64,000 bases of DNA, taken from positions 2,542,001-2,606,000 of the forward strand of contig JAOSJQ010000001.1 of NCBI GenBank assembly GCA_027494035.1. The letters run 5' to 3'. This document shows positions 62,142-64,000 of this stretch, piece by piece. The position numbers and the translations under genes are program-made. Numbering within the stretch: position 1 is the first letter of the stretch; each line of letters begins with the position of its first letter. The DNA is from UTCFX2 sp002050125. Its GTDB lineage: Bacteria > Chloroflexota > Anaerolineae > Anaerolineales > UBA4823. A model generated the notes under the pieces. It did not search any database. It was not told the DNA's origin and worked only from the letters and a program-made list of their open reading frames with translations.

Positions 62142-63176
62142 CTATTTATAGCGGATGCGCGGGTCGAGCCACGCGTAAAGCACATCGGCGATGATCTGAA
62201 ACAGCACAACCGCCGTGGCGATCAGCATGAGCAAGCCCATCACCACCGGCGTGTCGGCGCGCGAGACGTGATCCAGGAAAAGCCGCCCGGTTCCGGGCCA
62301 GGCGAAGATGCGCTCGGTGACGACCGCCCCGCCGAGCAGAAACGGCAGGTCGAGGGCGATCACCGTGACAATCGGCAGCGCGGCGTTCTTCAACGCGTGA
62401 ATGTAGATGATCTGCGGGCGCGGCAAACCCTTGGCTTTGGCGGTGCGCACGTAATCCTGGTTCATTGCCTCCAGCATGGTGCTGCGGATGTAGCGGCTGT
62501 AGCCGGCGATGAACCCGAAGGAAAGCGTGGCGACCGGCAGAACCATGTGCCAGGCTACCTGGCTGGGTGTTTTCCCCACCTGCGGATCGAACATCCCCAC
62601 GGTCGGCAGATAGGGCAGCCCCCAGCGCTTGAAATTGACCGCGAAGATGTACATCACAATCAGACCGAAGAAGAAGACCGGCAGCGAGTAGAAGATAAAC
62701 GTCACCGCGGTGATGATGTTGTCCATCGCGGAGTACTGGTGCAGGGCGGAATAGATGCCGATCAGCAGCGCGCAAATGATGATGACCAGTTCGGCGGTGA
62801 CCATGAGCAGCAGGGTGTTCGCCAGCCGGTCGCCGATGACTTTGATGACCGGAACGCCGCGGTTGACCAGCGACGTGCCGAAATCGCCGCGCAGCACGCC
62901 CTGCCGCCGTCCAGTGGTCTCCGCCACGCCGTCGCCGTCCAGGTCGATCTTCGTCCAATCGTTGCCGATCAGCCAGTAGAGGTACTGCAGATAGATGGGC
63001 TTATCCAGCCCGAGCTGGCGGGTGAGGCGCGCCCGCTCGGAGGAGCGCGTCACCGTGCGCCCGCCCATGGTCGCCAGCGGGTCGCCCATGTTCTGCATCA
63101 GCACGAATAACACCGCGCTGATGATGAAAAGCAGCGGGATGCCCTGCAGAATGCGCCGGATGATGTAACGCGTCAA
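62142..63176 (-). CDS. oppB: Oligopeptide ABC transporter permease OppB
   Basis: A 344-residue permease. IIRRILQGIPLLFIISAVLFVLMQ first, then DKPIYLQYLYWLIGNDW and LRGDFGTSLVNRGVPVI. Between these lies an extra segment, DLDGDGVAETTGRRQG, an EF-hand-like Asp-rich loop not found in E. coli OppB. Helices with LKNAALPIVTVIALDLPFLLGGAVVTERIFAWPGTGRLFLD follow. First permease of the operon after oppA. Confidence 0.94.
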   Translation of the reverse strand: MTRYIIRRILQGIPLLFIISAVLFVLMQNMGDPLATMGGRTVTRSSERARLTRQLGLDKPIYLQYLYWLIGNDWTKIDLDGDGVAETTGRRQGVLRGDFGTSLVNRGVPVIKVIGDRLANTLLLMVTAELVIIICALLIGIYSALHQYSAMDNIITAVTFIFYSLPVFFFGLIVMYIFAVNFKRWGLPYLPTVGMFDPQVGKTPSQVAWHMVLPVATLSFGFIAGYSRYIRSTMLEAMNQDYVRTAKAKGLPRPQIIYIHALKNAALPIVTVIALDLPFLLGGAVVTERIFAWPGTGRLFLDHVSRADTPVVMGLLMLIATAVVLFQIIADVLYAWLDPRIRYK

Positions 63177-63213
63177 GGCTGTCTCTCAAAGTTCCGGTCG
63201 AAAAACCCGGAAA

Positions 63214-63255
63214 GCGATGAAGGCACGCGGCAGGGCTGCCGCATACCTTCATCGC
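63214..63255 (-). promoter_or_regulatory. Stem-loop between oppA and oppB
   Basis: GCGATGAAGG (63214-63223) pairs with CCTTCATCGC (63246-63255), with an inner GCGGCA/TGCCGC pair. On the minus strand it follows the oppA stop and is followed by TTTCCGGGTTTTT, so it can partly terminate and raise oppA over oppBCDF. Confidence 0.6.
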
Positions 63256-63270
63256 GTCGAGGTTTTTAGC

Positions 63271-64000
63271 TTACTTGAACCCCCATTCGTACACGTTGAA
63301 GAACGGCGTGACGCCCGAGATGCGCACGTTGGTCAGCTTATCGCTCACGCCGAACAGGTCGGGGTCCTGCCAGATGCCGAGCCAGTAGACCTGATCGAAG
63401 ATCAACTTGGTGATCTTGTGGAAGGTGGCGGTGCGTTCCTTGGCGTCCACCTGGGTAGCCTGGAGCAGCAGCAGCGAGTTGAGTTCCTCGTCGCAGAAGG
63501 CGGACCAGTTGACCCCCGCCGGGTTTTCATCGGTAGGGATTTCGGAGCACAGGAAATCGGCAGAGTCGGGGTCGGGGAAGCCGGTGACCACGTTGGAGTA
63601 CTCGCTCAGGCCGAGCTCGCCTGTGGCAGCGGGGACCGCCCTCGCCGTAGCCGGAGAAGAAGATGTCCGGGTCGAAATTCTGCAGATCGACTTTGATGCC
63701 CACCGCCTCAAGCTCCTGCTGGAAGACCGCCTGGGTGTCCTGGCGAACTTCGCGCGTGGTGGTGCCGTAAGTGAGCTGCAGCGCGACGCCGTCTTTATCG
63801 CGCACGCCGTCGCCGTCCGAATCGACCCAGCCGGCTTCGTCGAGCAGTTGTTTGGCTTTCTCAGGGTCGTAGGGGTACGGGGAAATCGAAGGATCGACGT
63901 AGGGGGTGTTGTCCCAGAGCGTCGCAGCGGGCACGGTCAACCCGAGCAGCAGGTCTTCGGTGAGCTTCTGGCGGTTGAGGGCGTAGGCGATTGCGTGGCG
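63271..64000 (-). CDS. oppA: Oligopeptide-binding protein OppA, C-terminal part (one suspected frameshift; runs off window)
   Basis: SBP_bac_5 protein; the N-terminus lies past 64000. Seen: RHAIAYALNRQKLTEDLLLG, then PYPYDPEKAKQLLDEAGWVDSDGDGVRDKDGVAL, a DxDGDGxxD calcium-loop-like insert, then IKVDLQNFDPDIFFSGYGEGG. Removing one C from the CCCC run near 63637 continues PAATGELGLSEYSNVVTGFPDPD, VDAKERTATFHKITKLI and the end FNVYEWGFK. A full-length protein is probable. First gene of the opp operon. Confidence 0.85.

Overview
The window looks like a piece of a Chloroflexota genome, probably an Anaerolineae-type fermentative bacterium. It is GC-rich with closely packed genes. Its lipoproteins carry Gly/Ala-Cys lipoboxes and Thr/Pro-rich surface linkers, and no outer-membrane machinery is visible. 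It has an Agl23-like membrane protein ending in NHL repeats, an RsmD with an APPQY motif, and paired DarA-type (c-di-AMP receptor-like) proteins. This assignment is inference from gene content; no rRNA is present.

Layout. 1-3281 is the 3' part of smc. 3.3-8.7 kb is an AT-rich accessory island: a glycosyltransferase-87-type membrane gene on the minus strand cut by two IS4-family insertion sequences, a flippase-like remnant, and two genes separated by attC-like sites that resemble integron cassettes. 8.8-11.6 kb holds rpsF-ssb-rpsR and a membrane-anchored foldase, with a divergent flavin reductase and AMMECR1 gene. 12.7-15.7 kb holds two DarA-like genes and a glycoside hydrolase. 15.8-22.9 kb holds a MaoC hydratase, a class A penicillin-binding protein, a DNA-methylase-like protein that seems to have lost its catalytic motif, and an NAD(P)-binding protein. 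22.9-26.9 kb holds a truncated pyruvate kinase and an amino-acid catabolic set (CoA-transferase, alanine dehydrogenase, ornithine aminotransferase). 26.9-31.7 kb is a minus-strand run: cNMP-domain histidine kinase, rsmD, URO-D family protein, TPR protein, Mg-chelatase-like AAA+ ATPase and a small protein. 31.8-35.6 kb covers cell-surface sugar and lipoprotein genes. 35.6-40.8 kb holds scpB, an rluB-like gene and the Agl23-like gene. 40.8-49.9 kb holds rarD, a pentapeptide-repeat protein, a class II aldolase, a YdjI-like SPFH protein with a C-terminal helix-turn-helix, a cytochrome c, a NERD-like protein and fabF-plsX. A tRNA-Leu with promoter and terminator follows, then an amino-acid ABC permease and a substrate-binding protein made of two almost identical fused domains. 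53-55.4 kb is a folate cluster (folE, pteridine-reductase-like SDR, folB, folK). 55.4-59.1 kb holds a lipoprotein, a DUF4213/DUF364 protein and ettA. 59.1-64 kb is an oppABCDF operon that runs off the right edge.

How the genes work together. SMC and ScpB belong to one condensin. The folate genes cover GTP to hydroxymethyl-dihydropterin pyrophosphate, plus a probable reductase. The opp and amino-acid ABC systems, rocD, ald and the CoA-transferase suit a peptide- or amino-acid-using heterotroph. FabF and PlsX link fatty-acid elongation to phospholipid synthesis.

Caution on reading frames. About a dozen conserved genes are split by single-base shifts. In most of the cases inspected, changing one base in a short homopolymer restores the expected protein, and the tRNA-Leu anticodon loop is also one base short. 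Consensus indel errors therefore look more likely than mass pseudogenisation. Such genes are given as single entries with the suspected shift marked.
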